A DNA stretch of 64,000 nt, from contig CAMYJB010000003.1 of assembly GCA_947258565.1 (NCBI GenBank), positions 159,293 through 223,292 on the forward strand, in the 5' to 3' direction. A program made the position numbers and the translations under genes. This DNA comes from an uncultured Woeseiaceae bacterium (GTDB lineage: Bacteria; Pseudomonadota; Gammaproteobacteria; Steroidobacterales; Woeseiaceae). The number at the start of each line of letters is the position of its first letter. The stretch's first letter is position 1. The notes beneath the pieces are model-generated. The model was not told where the DNA came from. It made no database searches and saw only the letters and a program-made list of their open reading frames with translations. Positions 34,890 through 43,729 of the stretch are shown here, in pieces.

Positions 34890-35851
34890 CAGTCCGCGGT
34901 CATCAGTGCTGCGCCCGCGCCAATTCCGCTGCTGAGTACCGATTCCACGCCGGGGGTGGTCGTCAGGGCCTCGACGACCTGCGACTCGTCGCCGGGCAGG
35001 CAAATGACCTTGACCTGCGGGCCGGCATCGATGGTGAAAAACGCCGCAACACCGTCCGCCTGCAGTTGCCGCACGCGTTCGAGACACGCAATTGTCGCGG
35101 CATTCCAGTAGACGACAGGGGGGCGTGACGCCCACATGACAGAGTGCATTTTCAGGCAGTTGTGCTCGGCAATACTCGCGAGCTTGCCGAAGTCCCGTAC
35201 CGTGATGGCATCCCGCGCCGTCGAGAGGTCCATATCCTGCTCCTCGACCCAGCGGGAATAGAAAGGCGAGCTCCGGCGACTGGTCTCCATGGCCTCGCCG
35301 GAACTGACGGGCTTCGGCGTCGTTGACGTAACCGCGGCAATGATTCGCAGGGGCCACGCTGCGCCGTCGAGAATGGAGCACACGGCGATTTCGTCGCCAT
35401 CGTTGCGAAGCTCGACGAAGCCGCCATAGAGCGAGCGTGCAGCGGAACCCGACGCCTTTCCCGCCAGTCCGGCCAACTCATCTGCCGTGCGTTCCACGCC
35501 CCCCGCTCCGGATGCGGCAACGACGAGGGCCGCGAATGAAGACGCAGAGGAGGCGAGACCCGCGGCGATCGGAAAATTGCTCTCGCTGATTATGCGCGCG
35601 CGCAGGCGCCCGGCGCCGAGCACGGTGTCGAGGCACCGCGCGACCCTCGGCAGCATCGATGGCGCACTGTGTCCGTTGACGAGAAGCTCATCGAGATCGA
35701 GCGCAGCATCGAGTTCCACGTGCATCGTCGTGTAAAGTTCCTCGAGCGTGACAGAGATCGAGCCCACTGCCGGAAGATTGCGATCGCTGTCGCGCTTGCC
35801 CCAGTACTTGATGAGAGCAATATTGGGTTGGGCTCTCGCGGTTGCCCTCAT
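34889..35851 (-). CDS. mvaD: Diphosphomevalonate decarboxylase
   Basis: The 320-residue GHMP-fold protein has the substrate motif NIALIKYWGKRD at the N-terminus, the ATP loop GLASSASSFAAL, SGSAARSLYGGFVEL, MHSVMWASRPPV and the C-terminal AFFTIDAGPQVKV typical of the family. It decarboxylates 5-diphosphomevalonate to isopentenyl diphosphate. ATG 35851 is preferred over TTG 35869. It is the first gene of the operon and diverges from the prenyl synthase gene, which uses its product. Confidence 0.95.
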   Translation of the reverse strand: MRATARAQPNIALIKYWGKRDSDRNLPAVGSISVTLEELYTTMHVELDAALDLDELLVNGHSAPSMLPRVARCLDTVLGAGRLRARIISESNFPIAAGLASSASSFAALVVAASGAGGVERTADELAGLAGKASGSAARSLYGGFVELRNDGDEIAVCSILDGAAWPLRIIAAVTSTTPKPVSSGEAMETSRRSSPFYSRWVEEQDMDLSTARDAITVRDFGKLASIAEHNCLKMHSVMWASRPPVVYWNAATIACLERVRQLQADGVAAFFTIDAGPQVKVICLPGDESQVVEALTTTPGVESVLSSGIGAGAALMTAD

Positions 35852-35932
35852 GATGCTGGATTCCGGCAAGGTCGAAGCGGACGGGACCGCAAATTATAGC
35901 CCAGACGCGGTAGCGCCCCGCGACCGGAAAAA

Positions 35933-36859
35933 GTGTACGCTACGGAGCCGATCGATCGCCAGCGAGCGCCGGTGGCACAGAAATTCAAACAGCGCATCCC
36001 TGATTACACCCGCCGCATCGAGGCAAAGCTCGACGCGGTGCTGCCGGGCAGTGAGGAGAATCCGGTTCGCCTCCACCAGGCAATGCGTTATGCGATTTTC
36101 AATGGCGGCAAGCGGGTGCGGCCGCTGCTCGTTTACGCCACCGGAGAGTGCCTGGGCGTTCCCGAAGCGCTGCTCGATTCGCCGGCCGCGGCAATCGAGC
36201 TGATCCATGCGTTCTCGCTGGTGCACGACGATCTGCCGGCGATGGACGACGACGATTTGCGCCGCGGGGTACCGACCCTGCATCGCAAATTCGACGAAGC
36301 GACCGCCATCCTCGCTGCGGACGCCATGCAGCCGCTGGCTTTCGCGGTGCTCGCCGATATCGACGGCGTTGCCGGTGACGTCCGCGCGGAACTCGTAAAG
36401 CTGGTTGCCGATGCCTGCGGCTCGACCGGCATGACGGGTGGTCAGTCCATCGACCTCGGTGCCGAGGGCTGTTCGCTCGAAGCCGCGGAGCTGGAGCACA
36501 TGTTTGCGCTCAAGACCGGGGCATTGATTCGTGCCTCGGTGATGTCGGCGAGCCTGCTCGCGGAATCGGTACCGCCCGAGTACTCGGTGGCGCTCGACGG
36601 CTTCGGGCGCGCGATCGGCCTCGCGTTCCAGATCCGTGACGACCTGCTGGACGTGGAGGGCAAAACCGAGGAAATCGGCAAGACGGCAGGGTCCGACGAA
36701 CGCATGAACAAGGCCACCTATCCCGCCCTGTTCGGCATCGCAGCGTCGCGCCGCCGCTGTGATGAACTGCTCGAAGAGGGCCTTGTCCACCTCGATGTGC
36801 TGCCCGAAGCAACAGCACTGCGCTGGCTGGCCCGATTCATCGTGGACAGGGGCAAGTGA
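35933..36859 (+). CDS. ispA: Polyprenyl synthetase, farnesyl/geranyl diphosphate synthase type
   Basis: The protein (308 residues from GTG 35933; GTG 35972 gives 295 and is nearly as likely) carries the FARM region VHDDLPAMDDDDLRRG and the second aspartate-rich motif FQIRDDLLDVEG, plus NGGKRVRPLLVYA and MTGGQSIDL. The chain-length region before the first DD motif resembles IspA-type FPP synthase. It condenses IPP with DMAPP/GPP and diverges from the mevalonate operon, completing a local isoprenoid module. dinB follows four bases later. Confidence 0.9.
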   Translation: MYATEPIDRQRAPVAQKFKQRIPDYTRRIEAKLDAVLPGSEENPVRLHQAMRYAIFNGGKRVRPLLVYATGECLGVPEALLDSPAAAIELIHAFSLVHDDLPAMDDDDLRRGVPTLHRKFDEATAILAADAMQPLAFAVLADIDGVAGDVRAELVKLVADACGSTGMTGGQSIDLGAEGCSLEAAELEHMFALKTGALIRASVMSASLLAESVPPEYSVALDGFGRAIGLAFQIRDDLLDVEGKTEEIGKTAGSDERMNKATYPALFGIAASRRRCDELLEEGLVHLDVLPEATALRWLARFIVDRGK

Positions 36860-36863
36860 CGCG

Positions 36864-38030
36864 ATGGCATCGCGTGTCATCCTGCATGTCGATATGGATG
36901 CGTTCTACGCATCCATCGAGCAGCGGGACGATCCCGGCCTGCGTGGCAAACCGGTCGTCGTAGGCGGCGGCGCAAATCGCGGCGTCGTGGCCGCTGCGAG
37001 CTACGAGTCCCGCGTGTTCGGCATTCGCTCCGCCATGCCGATGGCCCAAGCGCGCAGACGATGCCCGCAGCTCGTTCGCGTTGCGCCGCGTATGGGCCAC
37101 TACCAGGATGTGTCCCGCCAGATCTTTGCTGTCTTCAACGAATTCACACCGCTGGTCGAAGGACTATCGCTCGACGAGGCGTTCCTCGACGTTACCTCGA
37201 GCCGCCGGCTTTTCGGATCGGGCCGCCGTATCGCCATGGAGATCAAGGACCGGATTCGCAAGCGCACCAGTCTCACGGCATCGGTCGGTGTCGCCGCAAA
37301 CAAGCTGGTGGCAAAGATCGCTTCGGACCTGGACAAACCGGACGGTCTCGTCGTCGTCGGCCCGGGCCAGGTGAACGCAGTCCTCGACCCCCTGCCCGTT
37401 GCCGTAGTTCCCGGTATCGGCAGGCGAACGCTCGAGCGCCTGGATGCCATCGGCGTACACACTATTGCCGAGCTGCGCCACGCCCCGGACCGGGCACTGG
37501 AACCCATATTCGGGCGTTTCACCCGCAGGACACGCGAGCGCGCATCCGGTATCGACGATCGGCCAGTAGTTGCATCGCGCGGTGAAAAGTCCATCAGTAA
37601 CGAGCAGACCTACGATATCGACCTCTGCGATCGCCGCGACCTGGAGCGGGAGCTCCTGCGACTGACGGAGCGTACCGCCGGCCGTCTGCGCAGGGCAGCC
37701 CTGTCGGCCGGCACCGTCCAGGTCAAGATCCGGCAGTCCGACTTCAGGACTTTTACCCGCCAGAAGCGGCTCAAGCCACCGGGAAACGGCACCGACCAGA
37801 TCTATGCGGTGGCCCGTGAATTACTCGCCGCCTGGCTCAGCGGCAATCCGGACGCGCGCATCCGGCTGCTCGGCGTCGGCTGCAGCTCACTCGTACCCGC
37901 CGAACAGCCGGACCTGTTCGGCGGCTGCGATTCGGGGCAGGCGTCAGAGTTCGATCGCACCATTGACGAAATCCGCGACCGCTTCGGCAGCGACTCGGTG
38001 TCTCGTGCCAGGACCTTGGACCGGTCGTGA
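36864..38030 (+). CDS. dinB: DNA polymerase IV
   Basis: The 388-residue Y-family polymerase begins VILHVDMDAFYASIEQRDDP, with catalytic aspartate, the steric-gate region, PVVVGGGANRGVVAAASYE and the second catalytic motif SLDEAFLDVT. Helix-hairpin-helix PGIGRRTLERL and a little-finger domain follow. It ends with EQPDLFGG, which resembles a beta-clamp-binding motif. It performs translesion synthesis. ATG 36864 starts four bases after ispA; no SOS box of its own is visible. Confidence 0.95.
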   Translation: MASRVILHVDMDAFYASIEQRDDPGLRGKPVVVGGGANRGVVAAASYESRVFGIRSAMPMAQARRRCPQLVRVAPRMGHYQDVSRQIFAVFNEFTPLVEGLSLDEAFLDVTSSRRLFGSGRRIAMEIKDRIRKRTSLTASVGVAANKLVAKIASDLDKPDGLVVVGPGQVNAVLDPLPVAVVPGIGRRTLERLDAIGVHTIAELRHAPDRALEPIFGRFTRRTRERASGIDDRPVVASRGEKSISNEQTYDIDLCDRRDLERELLRLTERTAGRLRRAALSAGTVQVKIRQSDFRTFTRQKRLKPPGNGTDQIYAVARELLAAWLSGNPDARIRLLGVGCSSLVPAEQPDLFGGCDSGQASEFDRTIDEIRDRFGSDSVSRARTLDRS

Positions 38031-38076
38031 ATGAGGTAGAATCGACGGCTGTGCGACACGGTCAGCGGACCCCGTC

Positions 38077-39783
38077 ATGTATACGAGTTTCTTCGGACTC
38101 AATGAAAAGCCCTTCGCGATAACGCCCGACCCGCGTTACCTGTTCATGAGCGAACGTCACGGCGAAGCGCTCGCGCACCTTGTTTACGGGGTCAGCGAGA
38201 GCGGCGGTTTCATGCAGCTCACCGGCGAAGTCGGCACCGGCAAGACGACGCTCGTACGCACGCTGTTGCAGAACAAGCTCCCGAACAACGCCGACGTCGC
38301 CGTCGTATTGAATCCGCGTCTTTCGGTCATCGAGTTTCTCGAAACCATTTGCGAGGAACTCGGAATCCTTGCCCCGGAGATCAGGGGCAGCGTCAAGGCA
38401 CTGGTGGATGCCCTGAACCGGCAACTGCTCAGGGCCCACGCCGAGGGACGCCGCGTCATACTCGTCGTCGACGAAGCGCAGAACCTGTCTCGCGACGTCC
38501 TCGAGCAGGTACGGCTGTTGACCAACCTGGAGACCACGAAGCAGAAGTTGCTGCAGATCATCCTGATAGGCCAGCCCGAACTCCGCGACCTGCTGGCCAG
38601 GGAGGATCTCAGGCAGCTGGCTCAGCGCATAACCGGTCGCTACCACCTCGAGCCCTTGTCTCGCGAAGAAACCGGACAGTACATCGAGCACCGCCTGCGA
38701 GTTGCCGGTGCCCTCGGCGAAGTATTCGATAGCGGGGCCAAACGCGAGGTGTACCGGCTGACCGAAGGCGTACCGCGATTGATCAACGTCATCTGTGATC
38801 GTGCCCTGCTGGGCGCCTACAGCAAGGAAACGCGGCGCGTCAACCGACGCCTCATAAGGCGGGCAGCCGCCGAGATCAAAGGGATTCCGTACACGGTCCC
38901 TTTGCTGCGCTGGGCGACACCCGTCGTTGGCGGGATCGCCATCGCCGTCATAGCAGCCACCCTCTGGCCGTTGCTCGAAGAACGCGGCGACCCGGATTCC
39001 GAGGCTCCTGTAAGCGCCGTCGCAGCTGCGGCGAGCGCACCGGACCCCGTCATCGAAGCCGATCAGGCCGCAGCGGAGCCCGAGCCGAATGCAACAGCCC
39101 CAGCCGAATCTGAAACCGATATCGACTCTGCACCCGCGACCGAGGTGACACTGGATGAGCAGCTGTTGCTCGCCGGCGAACTGACCAAACTTGCGCCTGC
39201 GTTCGAGGTCCTGTTCGGCCTCTGGGGACTTCAGTCCGACGGACCGATTACCAACGGCTGCGATGCGGCGCAGAGCGCAGGCTACGCATGCCTGATGCAA
39301 CGAGGCTCGTGGAGCAGCCTGCGGCAGCTCGACCGTCCGGCCATCCTGACGCTCACCGACAGCCGCGGCAAAACCCACCATGTCGTTCTCACGGCCGTTT
39401 ACGGCGACATGGCAGAGCTGTCCATCGCCGGTGTCAGCGTCACGCATCCTTTCCTGGACGTGACGGAAAGCTGGTTCGGAGACTACATCCTGCTCTGGAA
39501 ACCGCCGAACGGCGAATCGCTCTCCCTCGGTCGGGGCTCGCGCGGTGAAAACGTCGTCTGGTTGCGGCGCAGCCTCGCAGCCGTTGACGAACGTTACCGC
39601 GCCGAGCCGCTCGATTCGGGTATCTACGATGCGGATCTCGAGCAACGCGTTGTCGAATTCCAGCGTGACCACCGACTCGACGTCGACGGCCTCGCAGGAC
39701 AACAGACACAGATCATCATCAACTCGCTGCTCGGGTCGGAAGGCACGCCGCGGCTGACAACGCCCAGGCTTGCCCGGGAATGA
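38077..39783 (+). CDS. ExeA/GspA-type AAA ATPase with C-terminal peptidoglycan-binding domain
   Basis: The 568-residue protein opens with the ExeA signature MYTSFFGLNEKPFAITPDPR. An AAA+ ATPase follows (Walker A GEVGTGKTT, Walker B RVILVVDEAQNL, sensor region), then a transmembrane helix near residue 285 and a low-complexity Ala/Pro/Glu linker. A C39-like periplasmic domain (about 365-465) and a C-terminal PG_binding_1 repeat (SRGENVVWLRRSL, VEFQRDHRLDVDGLAG) complete it. GspA-type proteins help secretins cross peptidoglycan. gspB follows; no other type II secretion genes are in the window. Confidence 0.9.
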   Translation: MYTSFFGLNEKPFAITPDPRYLFMSERHGEALAHLVYGVSESGGFMQLTGEVGTGKTTLVRTLLQNKLPNNADVAVVLNPRLSVIEFLETICEELGILAPEIRGSVKALVDALNRQLLRAHAEGRRVILVVDEAQNLSRDVLEQVRLLTNLETTKQKLLQIILIGQPELRDLLAREDLRQLAQRITGRYHLEPLSREETGQYIEHRLRVAGALGEVFDSGAKREVYRLTEGVPRLINVICDRALLGAYSKETRRVNRRLIRRAAAEIKGIPYTVPLLRWATPVVGGIAIAVIAATLWPLLEERGDPDSEAPVSAVAAAASAPDPVIEADQAAAEPEPNATAPAESETDIDSAPATEVTLDEQLLLAGELTKLAPAFEVLFGLWGLQSDGPITNGCDAAQSAGYACLMQRGSWSSLRQLDRPAILTLTDSRGKTHHVVLTAVYGDMAELSIAGVSVTHPFLDVTESWFGDYILLWKPPNGESLSLGRGSRGENVVWLRRSLAAVDERYRAEPLDSGIYDADLEQRVVEFQRDHRLDVDGLAGQQTQIIINSLLGSEGTPRLTTPRLARE

Positions 39784-39798
39784 GGGCCTGCTGACGCC

Positions 39799-40440
39799 AT
39801 GTCTTTTATACTTGATGCACTGAAGAAATCGGAAACCGAACGGCAGCAACAGGGCCCGTCGGACTTCGCGAATGTGCCCTCCAGCGCCGAGTCGCCGCGC
39901 GCGCCGCGCTGGCTCTGGGTGGTGGCGCTGCTCCTCGCCGTCAACCTGGCCATATTGCTGGGCGTCTTGCTGCGCGACGACGAGCCGGAGGTCGCCCCGC
40001 CATCCGGGCAGGCGTCCGTGGCGGAGCCGGCGGCCGGGCCCACGTTCTCCGAGAAAATCGAGGAGGCACGCGAACAGCAGACGGCTGCGAGTGCAGGTGT
40101 TGCGGCCAGCCGCGAGCCCGTTGCCCAGCCGCCGCTCGAGGCGCCAGCGCCCGCGTCACCTCCGGCTGCGCCACCGCAGTCCCGGCCGCAGACCGGATTT
40201 ACGCTCGCCGCACTCCCGACAGCCGACGAGCTGCGCGCCAACGGCACGATCCAGATGGCGGATCTGCACCTCGACATCCACGTGTACAGCGAGCAGCCGG
40301 ACGATCGTTTCGTTTTCATCAACATGGTCAGACACCGGGAAAAATCGCGCCTCGCCGAGGGACCGGTCGTGCAGGAAATTACGCCGGAAGGCGTTGTTCT
40401 CGATTACGCCGGAACCCGTTTCCTGCTGCCGCGTGAGTAG
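39799..40440 (+). CDS. gspB: General secretion pathway protein B
   Basis: The 213-residue protein starts MSFILDALKKSETERQQ, the conserved N-terminal motif of GspB/ExeB. One transmembrane helix follows (about residues 36-55), then a Pro/Ala-rich linker and the C-terminal GspB periplasmic domain (LPTADELRANGTIQMADLHL, FVFINMVRHREKS, ITPEGVVLDYAGTRFLLPR). It forms the GspA-GspB complex that supports secretin assembly. Confidence 0.92.
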   Translation: MSFILDALKKSETERQQQGPSDFANVPSSAESPRAPRWLWVVALLLAVNLAILLGVLLRDDEPEVAPPSGQASVAEPAAGPTFSEKIEEAREQQTAASAGVAASREPVAQPPLEAPAPASPPAAPPQSRPQTGFTLAALPTADELRANGTIQMADLHLDIHVYSEQPDDRFVFINMVRHREKSRLAEGPVVQEITPEGVVLDYAGTRFLLPRE

Positions 40441-40455
40441 GCCGGGCCGCGACGA

Positions 40456-42279
40456 TTGAACGAGCCTGTTTCGACACAACTGTCCGGCGACCGCTTCGCC
40501 AGCGCATTGATATCGGGCATTCACCGCGTCATCGACGACCAGGAGTTGCTCAACCAGATAAATGTTTTCCCGGTGCCGGACGGCGATACCGGCACCAACC
40601 TGAGCCTGTCGCTGGGCGCCGCACTGCCCGTTCTCCAGCAGAGCAGTGAAACGCACCTGGGGACCCTGCTGGCGGCGGTGGCCGACGCGCTGCTGGACGG
40701 CGCCCGGGGTAACTCGGGCGCGATCATGGCGCAATTCTTCCAGGGTATGAGCGATTCGGCCGGCGAGCTGAGCCGTTTCACGCCGCACACGTTTGCGAAA
40801 GCCGTAAGCATGGGCAACGACTATGCGCATGACGCCATGTCCGAGCCGCGCGAAGGCACCATTTTGTCGGTGATCGACGCGTTTGCTGGCAGCATCAGCG
40901 ATTATCGCAAGAGCGCGGCAGACGGCAGTTTTGCGGCGCTCATTCGCAAGGCGCTGGAGCATGCGAAAGCCGCGCTCGCACATACCCCGGAACAGCTGGA
41001 CGTGCTGCGCAAGGCCGGGGTCGTGGATGCGGGTGCCAAGGGATTCGTCGATCTGGTCGACGGCATGAGCGAGTACCTCAGCACCGGCAATATCGTCGCC
41101 GAGCCCGACCTGTCGCTGGTCGCCATCGAAGCCCCCCTGGTGACGGCCGGCAGCTCGCTGCAATCCGGGTACCGGTTCTGCACGGAGTGCATCGTTACCA
41201 GTGTCGATATCGACCGCCGCAAGCTGCGGGAAGCGCTCGCAGAACTCGGTGATTCGCTCGTGCTTGCCGGCACGAAGCGCAAGGCGAAAATCCACATTCA
41301 CGTCGACGAACCGGAGCGCGTATTCGACGTTGCCCGCAGGTACGGGGACGTCAGCGCGGAGAAGGCCGATGACATGCGCCGCCAGCAAACCAGCAGCCAC
41401 GATGCAAACAGGCGATTCGCGGTGATTACCGACTCTGCCGCCGACATACCGGATGAAGACATGGAACGGCTGGATATTCACATGGTTCCCTGCCGCATCC
41501 AGTTCGGTGACCGCGGCTACCTCGACAAGGTGAGTATCACAGCCGACGAATTCTTCGAGGAACTCAGGACGAACCCGAACCACCCGACGACGTCACAGCC
41601 GGCTCCCGGAGATTTCAGGCGCCAGTACCAGTTCCTTGCTAGCCACTTCGCCGACGTGCTGTCGATCAACCTGACCGGGATGGTGAGCGGCACGCTCGAA
41701 GCCGCTCGATCGGCCGCCGAGCGCGTGAACGCGCACGGTCGTATGCACGTCATCAACTCGCGCAATGCCTCGCTCGGGCAGGGGCTGCTGGTTGTTGCCG
41801 CCGCCGAGTATGCGAAGGCCGGGCTGAGCGTCGAGGATGCGATCGCCGCCGTCGAAAAGCTGATCCCGGAAACCCGCACGTACGGCCTGCTCAGGGACCT
41901 TCGCTTTGCCGTGCGGGGCGGCCGGGTGCCGCGCTGGGTGAAGACGATCGCCGACCTGTTGCGCGCAACCGCGATCATCCGCACCGTCCCCGACGGACGC
42001 GTGGCCTCGGGCACTTTCCTGTTCGGCCGCAGGAGCCGGATTCAGCGATTTGCGCGATACGTGACGAGGCTGACGCCCGTGGCCGAATCGCTCGATGTCG
42101 CCATCGGCCACGCTTTGTGCCCGGACGATGCTGCCGAGCTGGAGCGCGAGTTGCGCCAACGGCTCGACAATATTCACCGCACCACGATCACGGACATTGG
42201 CGCGGCGCTCGGCGTGCACGGTGGGCCCGGCACGCTGATCGTAGCGACGCAGCCCTACTCTCGCCCGGCTGCCGATTAG
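40456..42279 (+). CDS. Fused DAK2-domain / DegV-domain protein (FakA-FakB-like)
   Basis: The 607-residue protein joins two halves. Residues 1 to about 315 are a FakA-type kinase module: DAK2 domain with NVFPVPDGDTGTNLS and GARGNSGAIMAQFF, then the middle domain with HIHVDEPERVFD. Residues about 318-600 are a DegV fatty-acid-binding domain (FAVITDSAADIP, SINLTGMVSGTLEAAR, INSRNASLGQG). In Firmicutes, FakA phosphorylates fatty acids carried by FakB, so the fusion should be a self-contained acyl-phosphate-forming enzyme. The start is TTG 40456 with a poor ribosome-binding site. Confidence 0.88.
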   Translation: MNEPVSTQLSGDRFASALISGIHRVIDDQELLNQINVFPVPDGDTGTNLSLSLGAALPVLQQSSETHLGTLLAAVADALLDGARGNSGAIMAQFFQGMSDSAGELSRFTPHTFAKAVSMGNDYAHDAMSEPREGTILSVIDAFAGSISDYRKSAADGSFAALIRKALEHAKAALAHTPEQLDVLRKAGVVDAGAKGFVDLVDGMSEYLSTGNIVAEPDLSLVAIEAPLVTAGSSLQSGYRFCTECIVTSVDIDRRKLREALAELGDSLVLAGTKRKAKIHIHVDEPERVFDVARRYGDVSAEKADDMRRQQTSSHDANRRFAVITDSAADIPDEDMERLDIHMVPCRIQFGDRGYLDKVSITADEFFEELRTNPNHPTTSQPAPGDFRRQYQFLASHFADVLSINLTGMVSGTLEAARSAAERVNAHGRMHVINSRNASLGQGLLVVAAAEYAKAGLSVEDAIAAVEKLIPETRTYGLLRDLRFAVRGGRVPRWVKTIADLLRATAIIRTVPDGRVASGTFLFGRRSRIQRFARYVTRLTPVAESLDVAIGHALCPDDAAELERELRQRLDNIHRTTITDIGAALGVHGGPGTLIVATQPYSRPAAD

Positions 42280-42953
42280 CCCTCGAGCACTTCGCCATCC
42301 GGTTCGATCAGGTCGTCACCTTCGTTGCGCGCATTGTTGACTCGCCGGTCCACGGGCCAGGCCCTGAGCTTTGGACAGTCCTGGCTCGCCGTCACGATCA
42401 GCTCGTCGTCACCCGCGAGCCAACGTTCGGCCCGGTCCGAATCGAGGATCACCGGCATGCGGTGATGCAGCGGGGCAAGGAAGTCGTTCGCCTGCGTGGT
42501 GATGAGCGTCGCCGTTTCGAGCGACTCATCGGTCTCCTTGCTGCGCCAGTGTTCCCAGAGCCCGGCGAATGCGAACGGCTCTTCGCCGGCCATCGAGATA
42601 TACCAGGGAATCTTCACGGAACCTTCGCGATGCCATTCGTAGAATCCGTCGGCTAGCACGAGGCAGCGCCGGCGGCGGTACGCTGCCCGAAACGCCGGTT
42701 TCTCGGCAACCGTCTCGGCGCGGGCATTGATCATCCGGTTACCGATCGCGGGATCCTTTGCCCAGAACGGCACAAGACCCCAGCGCAATGCCGCGAGTTC
42801 CCGGTCGCCGGCATCGTCTGCACGGTTGCGCACGGCCGCAATATCCTGCGTCGGCGCAATGTTGTACCGCGGGCCGAGCTCGAGCGAGCCGGTCGCGCCG
42901 AACAGGGCAGCTGTCGCCTCGGCAGGAGAGTAGAACGCGAAACGGCCGCACAT
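42276..42953 (-). CDS. HMCES/YedK-type SOS-response-associated peptidase
   Basis: The 225-residue protein has the catalytic Cys2 (MCGRFAFY), the asparagine and glutamate sites of INARAET and GFYEWH, and the histidine of LHHRMPVIL. These residues form a thiazolidine cross-link with abasic sites in single-stranded DNA and protect them from cleavage. It overlaps the DegV gene's stop from the opposite strand by four bases. It lies two bases behind the ABC permease gene and is probably the tail of that operon. Confidence 0.93.
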   Translation of the reverse strand: MCGRFAFYSPAEATAALFGATGSLELGPRYNIAPTQDIAAVRNRADDAGDRELAALRWGLVPFWAKDPAIGNRMINARAETVAEKPAFRAAYRRRRCLVLADGFYEWHREGSVKIPWYISMAGEEPFAFAGLWEHWRSKETDESLETATLITTQANDFLAPLHHRMPVILDSDRAERWLAGDDELIVTASQDCPKLRAWPVDRRVNNARNEGDDLIEPDGEVLEG

Positions 42954-42955
42954 AG

Positions 42956-43729
42956 CTACTCCCGGATTCCGACGCCGTGGTTCATCAGGTACAGGCAGGC
43001 AGAGAACAGCAGCGCGACGAACCCGACCAGGATGCCGTAGGCGTGACCGATACTGATATCGGAGGTGCCGAGGATGCCGTAACGAAAAGCATTCACCATG
43101 TAGAGAATCGGATTCGCCTTGGACGCGGCCTGCCAGAATTCCGGCAGCAGCGCGATGGAATAGAAGACACCGCCGAGGTAGGTCAGGGGAGTGAGAACGA
43201 AGGTGGGTATGATCGAAATGTCATCGAACTTTTTCGCGAATATGGCGTTGATAAAGCCGGCGAGTGCGAAAACCGTCGAAGACAGCAGCACGACGGAAAT
43301 GGTCACCAGCGCATGCTGCACCTGCAGCCGCGTGAAAAACAGCGCGATCACCGTCACCAGTGCGCCGACCATCAGGCCGCGCAATACCCCTCCCGCGACG
43401 TGCCCGATGATGATCGCGGAATTCGACATCGGCGATACGAGCATCTCTTCGAGATGGCGGCCGAACTTGGCGCCGAAGAACGACGATACGACGTTGCCGT
43501 AGGAATTCGTGATCACCGACATCATGATCAGTCCCGGCGCGATGTACTGCATGTAATCGAAGCCGTCCATCGTGCCGATTCGGCGACCAATCAGGTTGCC
43601 GAAAATGATGAAATACAGCGTCATGGTGATCGCAGGCGGCACGATGGTCTGCACCCAGATGCGCATGACCCGGATCATCTCCTTGCGGACGAGGGTCTTG
43701 ACGGCAATGACATTGAGGGCGACGTTCAT
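42956..43729 (-). CDS. ABC-2 permease, YadH family
   Basis: The 257-residue protein has six predicted helices and matches the YadH/NodJ branch: VQTIVPPAITMTLYFIIFG, FDYMQYIAPGLIMMSVI, the SSFFGAKFGRHLEEMLVSPM loop, TPLTYLGGVFYSI and a C-terminal helix with GVGIRE. With its ATPase partner it forms an exporter of unknown substrate, possibly envelope lipid or polysaccharide. Its start overlaps the ATPase stop by four bases. Confidence 0.9.
   Translation of the reverse strand: MNVALNVIAVKTLVRKEMIRVMRIWVQTIVPPAITMTLYFIIFGNLIGRRIGTMDGFDYMQYIAPGLIMMSVITNSYGNVVSSFFGAKFGRHLEEMLVSPMSNSAIIIGHVAGGVLRGLMVGALVTVIALFFTRLQVQHALVTISVVLLSSTVFALAGFINAIFAKKFDDISIIPTFVLTPLTYLGGVFYSIALLPEFWQAASKANPILYMVNAFRYGILGTSDISIGHAYGILVGFVALLFSACLYLMNHGVGIRE

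Noticed and set aside
34890..35381. N-terminal extension of the phosphomevalonate kinase frame into mvaD
   Set aside because: The GHMP motif 1 begins two residues after ATG 34889, and the extension lies entirely inside the mvaD gene in a different frame.
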